From Seohaeicola zhoushanensis (GTDB lineage Bacteria; Pseudomonadota; Alphaproteobacteria; Rhodobacterales; Rhodobacteraceae), in contig NZ_BNCJ01000012.1 in the NCBI RefSeq assembly GCF_014656415.1, positions 1-64,000 on the forward strand: a DNA stretch of 64,000 nt, in the 5' to 3' direction. The notes under the pieces are model-generated. The model had not been told where the DNA came from, did not search any database, and saw only the letters and a program-made list of their open reading frames with translations. Made by a program: the position numbers and the translations under genes. The stretch's first letter is position 1, and each line of letters begins with the position of its first letter. Positions 7,851 to 14,780 of this stretch are shown piece by piece.

Positions 7851-9410
7851 CTATGAGATCTGCCGGCTCTGCCCTTCCCAGAAGGGTTTGCGCAGCTCGG
7901 TCTTGAGCACCTTGTTGGCGCCCGAGAGCGGGAAGGGGGCGGTGCGGAACTCGACGCTGCGCGGGCATTTGAAGCCGGCGATGAGCCTATGGCAGTGGTC
8001 CTTCAGCTCCTGCTCGCTGACCTCGGCGCCGGGCTTGAGGATGACGATGGCGTGGACCTGTTCGCCCCATTGCTCGGAGGGGATGCCGATCACCGCGCTG
8101 GTGGCCACCGCCGGGTGCTGGCCGATGGCGTTCTCGACCTCGGCGGAATAGACGTTCTCGCCGCCCGAGATGATCATGTCCTTGAGCCGGTCCATGAGGA
8201 AGATGAAGCCCTCTTCGTCCATGTAGCCGGCGTCGCCGGTATAGACCCAGCCGTTTTTCAGCGTCTCGGCGGTGGCCTTTTCCTTCTGCCAGTAGCCCAG
8301 CATCGTGACCGGCCCCTTGACGGTGATATGCCCGACGGTGCCGCGCGGCACCTCGTTGTCCTGCTCGTCGACGATGCGGATCTCGACGATGCGGGTGGCG
8401 CGCCCGCAAGAGCGCAGCTTGCCCGCCTTCGGACCCTCGAAGGTGTGATAATCGGTGCCGAGGAAGGTCGCCACCGGGCTGAGCTCGGTCTGGCCGAAGG
8501 CCTGGATGAAGTGCACGCCGGGGAAGAGGTCGAAGGCGCGTTTCAGCGAGGCCTCGGTGATCGGCGAGGCGCCGTAGGCGATGAGTTCGAGCGAGGAGGT
8601 GTCGAATTCGGCGAACTTCGGGCTTGCCATGACCATCTGCAGCATCACCGGCACCAGCAGCAGGTGCGAGGGGCGGTGGGCCTGCACCGCTTCGAGCGTG
8701 GCCTCGGGCGTGAACATCGGGATCACGACATGGGTGCCGGCGACGAAGGTGATCGCCGCGAACCAGAGCAGGTCGGCGATGTGAAACATCGGCGCGGCGT
8801 GCAGGTAGACTGTGCCGTCGGAGAGCGCCAGCTCTTGCGCGTTGGAAATGCCGCCGACGAAGAAATTCGCATGGCTCAGCATCACGCCCTTGGGAAAGCC
8901 GGTGGTGCCGCCGGTATAGAAGATGCCGACGAGGTCATCGCCCGCGCGCCCGGCATCCGGGACGGGATCGGCGGCGGCGAGGATCTCCTCGTAGTTCACC
9001 ATCCCCTCGGGCGTCGGGCCGTCGCCGCAGAAGACGATGGTCTTCAGCCCCTTGACCTCGGCGCTGATCGCCGGGGCGGCCTTGGCGAAGGCATCGTCGA
9101 CCAGCAGGATCCCGGCGCCGGCGTCGTTCAGCGCATAGGCGCATTCGGCGGGGGACCAGCGGATGTTCATCGGCATCATCGCCCCGCCGCCCCAGGGGAC
9201 GGCGAAGTAGTATTCGATGAAACGGTCGGAGTTCAGCGAGAGCAGGGCGACCCGGTCGCCCGGTTTCATCCCCAGTTTCTGCAGCGCGCCGGCGAGGCGC
9301 TGGACCCTCTCCAAAGTCTGCGGCCAGCTGCGCTGGCGGTCCTTGAAGATGGTGGCGATACCGGTCGGGTTGACCTGCGCCGCACGGCGCAGGATCGACG
9401 TTATCTGCAT
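7851..9410 (-). CDS. Acyl-CoA synthetase (AMP-forming, fatty-acid--CoA ligase family)
   Basis: This 519-residue ANL-superfamily enzyme activates a carboxylic acid to acyl-AMP and then acyl-CoA. The P-loop-like YTGGTTGFPKGVMLSH motif lies near 175-190, the FGQTE motif near 310, the TGD motif of the hinge region near 400, and the DRLKDMIISGGENV hinge just after it. The C-terminal lysine is in ANKVLKTELRK. The start ATG at 9410 follows GGAGGAGAC. Substrate chain length cannot be told from the sequence. It lies 51 bases downstream of an amidase in the same direction, so the two may act together, for example on amides of organic acids, but this is inference. Confidence 0.92.
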   Translation of the reverse strand: MQITSILRRAAQVNPTGIATIFKDRQRSWPQTLERVQRLAGALQKLGMKPGDRVALLSLNSDRFIEYYFAVPWGGGAMMPMNIRWSPAECAYALNDAGAGILLVDDAFAKAAPAISAEVKGLKTIVFCGDGPTPEGMVNYEEILAAADPVPDAGRAGDDLVGIFYTGGTTGFPKGVMLSHANFFVGGISNAQELALSDGTVYLHAAPMFHIADLLWFAAITFVAGTHVVIPMFTPEATLEAVQAHRPSHLLLVPVMLQMVMASPKFAEFDTSSLELIAYGASPITEASLKRAFDLFPGVHFIQAFGQTELSPVATFLGTDYHTFEGPKAGKLRSCGRATRIVEIRIVDEQDNEVPRGTVGHITVKGPVTMLGYWQKEKATAETLKNGWVYTGDAGYMDEEGFIFLMDRLKDMIISGGENVYSAEVENAIGQHPAVATSAVIGIPSEQWGEQVHAIVILKPGAEVSEQELKDHCHRLIAGFKCPRSVEFRTAPFPLSGANKVLKTELRKPFWEGQSRQIS

Positions 9411-9461
9411 TCTGTCTCCTCCCAGGGACCGGGCCCTTCGGGGCCCTGTTATGGAGACAGT

Positions 9462-10892
9462 CTAGCGCATCCTTTCCCAGAGCGCATCGCACATCCGTCC
9501 GACGCGGGCCTCGATGGCGGCCATGGCGTCGACGACCAGGTCCTCGCGCCAGCGGCGGCCGACGATCTGGACGTTGATCGGCTGCGGCCCCCTGGGCAGC
9601 ATGGCGAGCCGCGCCGGGACGTTGCCGGCGGGCAGGCCGATGTAGTTCATCGCATAGGACCAGAGCGCCGCGCCCAGCACCTCCTGCACGCCCTCGCCGC
9701 CCTCGGTGTCGCGGTCGGGGGCGAAGAAGGGCTGCGGCAGGAAGGGCGTGATGATCAGCGGGTAGCGCTCGGTGAAGAGCGACCACTGGCGCGCGTACCA
9801 GGTGCGCTTGGCCATCATCTGCAGCAGCTCGGTGCCCTCGTAGACCGGGAACTGGCGGAAATACTCGTCGAAGATCGCCTTGACCGTGTCCGAGCCATGG
9901 GCCGCGATATCGGGGCCGAGCATGGCCGAGGTCTCGCCCAGCAGCGCGCGGTAGCCGTCGAGCGCGCATTCCTTCAGCATCGGCGGCTCGATCTCCTCGA
10001 CCTGGTAGCCGGCGTCGTTGAGCGCATCGCGCGCGGTGTCGAGCGCGGCGCTCACCTCGGGGTGGAGGTCAAAGCCGTAGGTGGCCTTGGTGAAGGCGAC
10101 CGGGATCGGCCCGTCGAGCGGCGCGCCGCGCCAGGGCAGGGGGATGTGGAAGGGGTCGCGCGGGTCGGGCGCGATCATCGTCGGCATGGCGGCGTGCAGG
10201 TCGGCGGCCTCGCGCACGATCAGGCCCTGCACCGACATCGCCTGCGACAGCATCCCGCGCTCGGCCTTCTGGCCGGGGTTGTAGGCCGGCACCCGGCCAA
10301 GGCCCGGCTTGACCGTCACCGCGCCATTGGCGGCGGCGGGGAACCGCAGCGAGCCGCCGATGTCGTTGCCATGGGCCAGCGCGCCGATCCCGGCCATCAC
10401 CGCCGAGCCTGCCCCGCCCGAGGAACCGCCGGCCGAGATGTGGCGGCCCCAGGGGTTGTGGGTGCGGCCGAACAGCGGGTTGTCGGTATCGGCGCGGAAG
10501 GAGAATTCGGGCGTGTTGGTGCGCCCGATCACCACCGCGCCGGCGTCCTGCAGGTTCTTGACCAGCGGCGCGTCCTCGGGGGCGATGAAATCCTTGAGCG
10601 CGACGATGCCGTTCGAGGTGGCGTGCCCCTTCTGGTCGACGTTGATCTTTATGGTCACCGGCACCCCGAAGAGCGGCCCCGGCGCGGCGCCGCCGGCGCG
10701 GGCCTTGTCGAGCGCGCGGGCACGCTCCATCGCCTCCGCCGAGAGGTCTTCGACCACGGCGTTCAGGTCGGGGTTCACCGCGTTCATGCGCGCGATGGCG
10801 GCGCCGATGGTGGCCTCGGCGGTGAGTTCGCCCGCGGCGGTGCGGCGGGCGGTTTCGGCGGCGCCAAGGCGCCAGATGTTCTCAGTTGTCAT
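9462..10892 (-). CDS. Amidase (amidase signature family)
   Basis: The 476-residue enzyme hydrolyses an amide bond using the Ser-cisSer-Lys triad of the amidase signature family. The residues are visible as Lys82 (TIKINVDQKG), cis-Ser157 in GGSSGGAGSAVMAG, and the nucleophile Ser181 in DIGGSLRFPAAANG. The ATG at 10892 (MTTENIWRLG) follows AGGAGAAC, and 47 upstream in-frame residues are Pro/Arg-rich junk and were dropped. It is not a GatA candidate, since no gatB or gatC is nearby. It probably forms an operon with the downstream acyl-CoA ligase. The substrate is unknown. Confidence 0.92.
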   Translation of the reverse strand: MTTENIWRLGAAETARRTAAGELTAEATIGAAIARMNAVNPDLNAVVEDLSAEAMERARALDKARAGGAAPGPLFGVPVTIKINVDQKGHATSNGIVALKDFIAPEDAPLVKNLQDAGAVVIGRTNTPEFSFRADTDNPLFGRTHNPWGRHISAGGSSGGAGSAVMAGIGALAHGNDIGGSLRFPAAANGAVTVKPGLGRVPAYNPGQKAERGMLSQAMSVQGLIVREAADLHAAMPTMIAPDPRDPFHIPLPWRGAPLDGPIPVAFTKATYGFDLHPEVSAALDTARDALNDAGYQVEEIEPPMLKECALDGYRALLGETSAMLGPDIAAHGSDTVKAIFDEYFRQFPVYEGTELLQMMAKRTWYARQWSLFTERYPLIITPFLPQPFFAPDRDTEGGEGVQEVLGAALWSYAMNYIGLPAGNVPARLAMLPRGPQPINVQIVGRRWREDLVVDAMAAIEARVGRMCDALWERMR

Positions 10893-11023
10893 GTTCAGTT
10901 CTCCTGGCGGCAACCTTGGCGGCTGGCGCGGGACCTGCCAAGGGGGCAGTCGCGCTTGCCGCTGCGTCAGCGATGGAATTGTGCTAGTCTGCCGCCATCC
11001 ATCATGCAGGGGAGGGCGGGGTG

Positions 11024-11833
11024 ATGCTTGCAAACGACAAGGTCTTTGCCGGGTCGATCCCGGATATCTACGACACCTACCTGGTGCCGCTGATCTTCGA
11101 GGCCTTTGCCGAGGACATGGCCACGCGGGTCACAGCGCAGCCGGTGCGCGACGTGCTCGAGACGGCGGCGGGCAGCGGTGTCGTCACCCGCGCCCTGGCG
11201 CCGAAGCTGGCTGCGGACGCGCGTTTGACCGTCACCGACCTGAACCCGCCGATGCTGGAGCGCGCGAAGGCGCGGCAGGGCGCGGATGCGCGGATCACCT
11301 GGCAACCGGCCGATGCGCTCGATCTGCCCTTCGCGGATCAGAGCTTCGACGCGGTCTGCTGCCAGTTCGGGGTGATGTTCTTCCCCGACCGGGTGAAAGG
11401 CTATGCCGAGGCCCGCCGGGTGCTGCGCCCCGGTGGCCGCTTCGTCTTCAACGTCTGGGACGCGATCGAATACAACGGTTTCGCCGATGTGGTGACGCGG
11501 GTCGCCTCGACCCTGCTGCCCGCCGCGCCGCCGCAGTTCCTGGCCCGCACGCCGCACGGCCACGGCCAGCCGCAGCGCATCCACGAAGAACTGGCCGAGG
11601 CCGGTTTCGCCCATGTCGAGATCGAGAAACTGACGCGCGACAGCACCGCCCCCGACCCCTCGCACCCGGCCATCGCCTATTGCCGCGGCACCCCGATGTT
11701 CGGCGAACTTGCCCCGCATGGCGAGGCCAAGGTGCAGCGCATCATCGACGCCGCGACCGAGGAAATCCGCGCCACCTATGGCCCGGGCCCGGTCACGGCG
11801 CCGATCCAGGGGTTCGTCGTCGCGGCCTGGTGA
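11024..11833 (+). CDS. Class I SAM-dependent methyltransferase
   Basis: The product has 269 residues and a Rossmann methyltransferase core. The motif I region VLETAAGSGVVTRALA (about 45-60) binds S-adenosylmethionine, LTVTDLNPPML carries the ribose-binding acid, the ADALDLPFADQSFD segment is motif II/III, and VLRPGGRF is the late motif. This is the Methyltransf_11/ubiE-like pattern. The substrate cannot be told. ATG at 11024 follows GGGGAGGGCGGG, and a GTG three bases earlier is also possible. It is divergent from the amidase and stands upstream of the toxin-antitoxin pair, which has its own promoter. Confidence 0.88.
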   Translation: MLANDKVFAGSIPDIYDTYLVPLIFEAFAEDMATRVTAQPVRDVLETAAGSGVVTRALAPKLAADARLTVTDLNPPMLERAKARQGADARITWQPADALDLPFADQSFDAVCCQFGVMFFPDRVKGYAEARRVLRPGGRFVFNVWDAIEYNGFADVVTRVASTLLPAAPPQFLARTPHGHGQPQRIHEELAEAGFAHVEIEKLTRDSTAPDPSHPAIAYCRGTPMFGELAPHGEAKVQRIIDAATEEIRATYGPGPVTAPIQGFVVAAW

Positions 11834-11840
11834 GGTGGGA

Positions 11841-11869
11841 TTGATCGTATCTCAATTGAGATCTATCTT
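11841..11869 (+). promoter_or_regulatory. Promoter and palindromic operator of the toxin-antitoxin operon
   Basis: TTGATC (11841-11846) and TATCTT (11864-11869) are separated by exactly 17 bases, a sigma-70-type promoter. The perfect 14-base palindrome ATCTCAATTGAGAT (11849-11862) lies inside the spacer, where a bound antitoxin would block polymerase. This is the expected arrangement for autoregulation by a RelB-type ribbon-helix-helix antitoxin. Confidence 0.7.
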
Positions 11870-11893
11870 GGTGGGGCTAAAAGAGGAGCCACC

Positions 11894-12193
11894 ATGCCTG
11901 CCCAGACCTCGATGCTGCACGTCCGCGTGGACGACCAACTCAAGGCGCAGGCGGCCGAGGCGCTGTCGAACGTGGGGCTGACCCTGTCGGACGCGGTGCG
12001 CATCCTGTTGACGCGCGTTGCCGCCGAGGGCGGCCTGCCCGCCGGGCTGACGGCCAATCCGGAGGCGCATGACGCCTGGTTCCGGGCCAAGGTGCAGGAG
12101 GCCCTGGCCGACCCGCGCCCGGCGCAGCCGCAGGACGAGGTCATGCGCAACGCCCGCGCCCTGATCGACGCCAAGCGCCGTGCCGGCGGTTGA
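11894..12193 (+). CDS. RelB/DinJ-type antitoxin
   Basis: This 99-residue antitoxin starts after AGAGGAGCC. The N-terminal half (SMLHVRVDDQLKAQAAEALSN, then LTLSDAVRILLTRVA) is the ribbon-helix-helix DNA-binding fold of the RelB/DinJ family. Known members neutralise a RelE/ParE/YafQ-like toxin through their C-terminal tail and repress their own promoter. The C-terminal half here is helical and charged. The stop overlaps the start of the toxin by 14 bases, so translation is coupled, as in most type II systems. The palindrome at 11849-11862 is the likely operator. Confidence 0.85.
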   Translation: MPAQTSMLHVRVDDQLKAQAAEALSNVGLTLSDAVRILLTRVAAEGGLPAGLTANPEAHDAWFRAKVQEALADPRPAQPQDEVMRNARALIDAKRRAGG

Positions 12194-12455
12194 ATGGAAG
12201 GCTGCGGCGGTCGCCGACCTGATGGCGATCGTCGACGTTATCTCGGATGACAACCCGGCGGCCGCGCTGGCCCTGCTCGAGCAGATCGAGGGCAGGGTGT
12301 CACGGCTTGCCGATCACCCAAGGGCCGGACGATCCGGCAGGGCGCAGGGAACGCGCGAACTGGTCGCGCATCCCAACTATGTCGTCGTCTATTCCGAGAC
12401 CGGGACGACGGTGACTGTGCTGCGCGTGCTCCACGCCGCGCAGATGTGGCCCTGA
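12180..12455 (+). CDS. RelE/ParE-family toxin
   Basis: The 91-residue toxin starts with GTG inside the antitoxin gene. The fold pattern (helix AAVADLMAIVDVI, helix ALALLEQIEGRVSRL, then strands RELVAHPNYVVVY and TVTVLRVLHAAQMWP) is that of the RelE/ParE superfamily. The GTRELVxxPNYVVVY and VLRVLHAAQ strands are characteristic of the ParE-like branch. RelE toxins cut mRNA at the ribosome and ParE toxins poison gyrase. The sequence alone does not decide which applies. It has an intact length and no frameshift, so the system may be active. Confidence 0.85.
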   Translation: MPAVEWKAAAVADLMAIVDVISDDNPAAALALLEQIEGRVSRLADHPRAGRSGRAQGTRELVAHPNYVVVYSETGTTVTVLRVLHAAQMWP

Positions 12456-12463
12456 TCGAGGGA

Positions 12464-12484
12464 GGGGCCGGGCGTCCCGGCCCC
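12464..12484. terminator. Hairpin between convergent toxin and prpE
   Basis: GGGGCCGGG (12464-12472) and CCCGGCCCC (12476-12484) form a 9-base-pair GC stem with a CGT loop. It lies between the stops of the converging toxin and prpE genes and could end both transcripts. No T run is present. Confidence 0.5.
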
Positions 12485-12489
12485 GCCGA

Positions 12490-14382
12490 TCACGCCTTGG
12501 CGTAGCCAATGGTCTGCAGCGACTCGCGGATTTCGTCCAGGATGGCCGGGTCGTCGATGGTCGCCGGCATCTTGAACTCCTGGTTGTCGGCGATCTTGAC
12601 CATGGTGGCGCGCAGGATCTTGCCCGAGCGGGTCTTGGGCAGGCGGTCGACCACCACGGCGAGCTTGAAGGCCGCCACCGGGCCGATCTTGTCGCGCACC
12701 AGCTTCACCGCTTCCTTGCAGATCTCGTCGTGCGGGCGGTTCACGCCCTTGGTCAGGATCAGGAAGCCCACCGGCATCTGGCCCTTCAGCTCGTCCGCGA
12801 CGCCGATCACCGCGCATTCCGCGACGTCGGGGTGCGAGGCCAGCACCTCTTCCATCGCGCCGGTCGACAGGCGGTGGCCGGCGACGTTGATGACGTCATC
12901 GGTGCGGGCCATGATGTAGAGATAGCCGTCGGCGTCAATCATCCCCGCATCCCCCGTCTCGTAGTAGCCGGGGAAGGTGGTGAGGTAGGACTTCTTGAAC
13001 CGCTCTTCGGCGTTCCACAGCGTCGGCAGCGTGCCCGGGGGCAGCGGCAGCTTGACCGCGATGGCGCCAAGCTCGCCCGGAGGCATCGGGCGGCCGCCCT
13101 CGTCGAGGATCTGCACGTCATAGCCCGGCATGGCGACCGAGGGCGAGCCGATCTTGACCGGCAGCGCCTCGAGCCCCATCGGGTTGGCGGCGATGGACCA
13201 GCCGGTCTCGGTCTGCCACCAGTGGTCGATCACCGGGCGGTCGAGCACGCGCTGCGCCCATTCGATGGTGTCCGGGTCGGCGCGTTCGCCGGCGAGGTAG
13301 AGTACCTTGAAGTGCGACAGGTCGTATTTCTTCAGGAACTCGCCCTTGGGGTCCTCGCGCTTGACCGCGCGGATGGCGGTGGGGGCGGTGAAGAAGGACT
13401 TGACCTTATGCTCGGAGATCACCCGCCAGAAGGTGCCGGCGTCGGGGGTGCCGACCGGCTTGCCCTCGAAGACGATGGTGGTGTTGCCATGCACCAGCGG
13501 GCCGTAGCAGATGTAGGAATGGCCGACGACCCAGCCCACGTCCGAGGCAGCCCAGAAGACGTCGCCGGGGTCGACGTTGTAGATGTTCTTCATCGACCAG
13601 TTCAGCGCCACCAGGTGGCCGCCGGTGGGGCGCACCACGCCCTTGGGTGCGCCAGTGGTGCCGGAGGTATAGAGGATATAGGCCGGGTGGCTGCCCTCGA
13701 CCGGCACGCAGTCGGCCGGTTCCACGCCATACTGGAAGGCGTGCCAGTCGACGTCGCGGCCTTCGACCAGCTTTGCCACTTCCTGCTCGCGCTGGAAGAT
13801 CACGCAGAACTCGGGCTTGTGCTTGGCAAGGTCGACGGCGCCGTCGAGCAGCGGCTTGTAATGGACGGTGCGCCCCGGTTCGAGGCCGCAGGAGGCGGCG
13901 ATGATCGCCTTGGGCTGGCAGTCGTCGATGCGCACGGCGAGTTCGTGGGCGGCGAAACCGCCGAAGACCACCGAGTGCACCGCGCCGATGCGCGAACAGG
14001 CGAGCATGGCCTCCAGCGCCTCGGGCACCATCGGCATGTAGATGATGACACGGTCGCCCTTGGTCACGCCCTTGGCGCGCAGCGCGCCGGCGAGGCTGGC
14101 GACCCGGTTCTTCAACTCGGCATAGGTGATCTTGTGGACGGTGCCGGTGATCGGGCTGTCATGGATGATCGCCACCTGCGCCCCGCGTCCGCCCTCGACG
14201 TGGCGGTCGACCGCGTTCCAGCAGGTATTCACCATGCCGTCGTCGAACCAGGTGTACAGCGGCGCGCGTTCGGCATTCAGCGCCCTTGACGGGAAGCGGT
14301 CCCAGTCGATGGCCTTGGCGGCATCGAGCCAGAATGCCTCGGGATCGGCCTTCCAGGCCTCGTACACGCTCTTGTAGCCCAT
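12490..14382 (-). CDS. prpE: Propionyl-CoA synthetase
   Basis: The 630-residue ANL enzyme activates propionate to propionyl-CoA. The N-terminal ACAS_N-like region (YKSVYEAWKADPEAFW) is followed by the adenylation core with YTSGTTGAPKGVVRPTGGH near 235-255, HWWQTETGW near 395, and the PKTRSGKILRATM segment, whose lysine is the usual acetylation-controlled residue. The conserved VRPTGG sequence after the P-loop separates PrpE from acetyl-CoA synthetase. The start follows AGGAGGAGGGA. No methylcitrate-cycle genes are in the window. Propionyl-CoA is therefore likely routed elsewhere, for example to methylmalonyl-CoA. Confidence 0.94.
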   Translation of the reverse strand: MGYKSVYEAWKADPEAFWLDAAKAIDWDRFPSRALNAERAPLYTWFDDGMVNTCWNAVDRHVEGGRGAQVAIIHDSPITGTVHKITYAELKNRVASLAGALRAKGVTKGDRVIIYMPMVPEALEAMLACSRIGAVHSVVFGGFAAHELAVRIDDCQPKAIIAASCGLEPGRTVHYKPLLDGAVDLAKHKPEFCVIFQREQEVAKLVEGRDVDWHAFQYGVEPADCVPVEGSHPAYILYTSGTTGAPKGVVRPTGGHLVALNWSMKNIYNVDPGDVFWAASDVGWVVGHSYICYGPLVHGNTTIVFEGKPVGTPDAGTFWRVISEHKVKSFFTAPTAIRAVKREDPKGEFLKKYDLSHFKVLYLAGERADPDTIEWAQRVLDRPVIDHWWQTETGWSIAANPMGLEALPVKIGSPSVAMPGYDVQILDEGGRPMPPGELGAIAVKLPLPPGTLPTLWNAEERFKKSYLTTFPGYYETGDAGMIDADGYLYIMARTDDVINVAGHRLSTGAMEEVLASHPDVAECAVIGVADELKGQMPVGFLILTKGVNRPHDEICKEAVKLVRDKIGPVAAFKLAVVVDRLPKTRSGKILRATMVKIADNQEFKMPATIDDPAILDEIRESLQTIGYAKA

Positions 14383-14570
14383 GTGTCCCTCCTCCTGACG
14401 TTACGTCTTGCGCTGTTGATGCTGCGTTGCCGCATGGCGCGCAAGTGCCCTGCCTGCGCCGCGTTGACGCTGTTTGCGCCAACAACGGTGCAGGTCTCTT
14501 GCCGATATCTCTAGGCAATTCGGACGGCGCTTCCAAGCGATGGGAATAAAGATCGGCGGAAGGTCTGAAA

Positions 14571-14776
14571 ACGACATGGGTGTCGTGAATGCGACAGCAG
14601 GTGATTCGGCCTGGCTTTAGGGCCTCGCACGGGGACGTTCAGCGTTCCTTGCTTGAACAGGGGGACGACCCGCCAGCGGCGGAGACACACCCCCGACGTC
14701 CGGCGAGAACAGCCGAAGAAGTAACCTCCAACTATTTCCCTCGCCGCCACGTGGTTGAACCCCACGTGGCGGTTTT
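14571..14776 (+). ncRNA. Candidate structured small RNA ending at an intrinsic terminator
   Basis: This 398-base gap between prpE and maeB has no coding pattern but folds on the + strand into nested stems. The pairs are TTCGGC 14605-14610 with GCCGAA 14712-14717, CTCGC 14624-14628 with GCGAG 14703-14707, GGACGT 14633-14638 with ACGTCC 14696-14701, and GGGGG 14660-14664 with CCCCC 14690-14694. A tip hairpin joins CCGCC 14670-14674 and GGCGG 14678-14682. Upstream, ACGACA 14571-14576 can pair with TGTCGT 14581-14586, which competes with TGTCG pairing to CGACA 14592-14596. A strong terminator closes the 3' end. The long interrupted rod recalls 6S RNA, but I could not confirm a family. The 5' end is a guess and no clear promoter was found. 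Confidence 0.45.
14744..14776 (+). terminator. Strong intrinsic terminator (rightward)
   Basis: CCGCCACGTGG (14744-14754) and CCACGTGGCGG (14762-14772) form a perfect 11-base-pair stem with a 7-base loop, followed by TTTT. The T run is on the + strand, although both flanking protein genes are on the - strand, which points to a rightward non-coding transcript. It may also serve as a terminator for the leftward maeB transcript, whose stop is at 14781. Confidence 0.8.
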
Positions 14777-14780
14777 GCTG

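Noticed and set aside
7989-11024. Very long + strand open frame of about 1,011 codons opposite the ligase and amidase genes
   Set aside because: It is the antisense frame of two genuine genes. In GC-rich DNA, reverse frames stay open because of codon bias, and its residues (Gly, Arg, Ala, His, Val) show no fold.
14478-14492. TTTGCGCCAAC as a propionate-regulator (PccR/RamB-type) site upstream of prpE
   Set aside because: Only half of the TTTGC/GCAAA motif is present and no second half site is properly spaced, so I do not call it.
14690-14725. Signal recognition particle RNA, because of GTCCGG...CAGCC
   Set aside because: The conserved GGTCAGGTCCGGAAGGAAGC core is not present, and the segment is used in the rod-like stems described for the candidate RNA.
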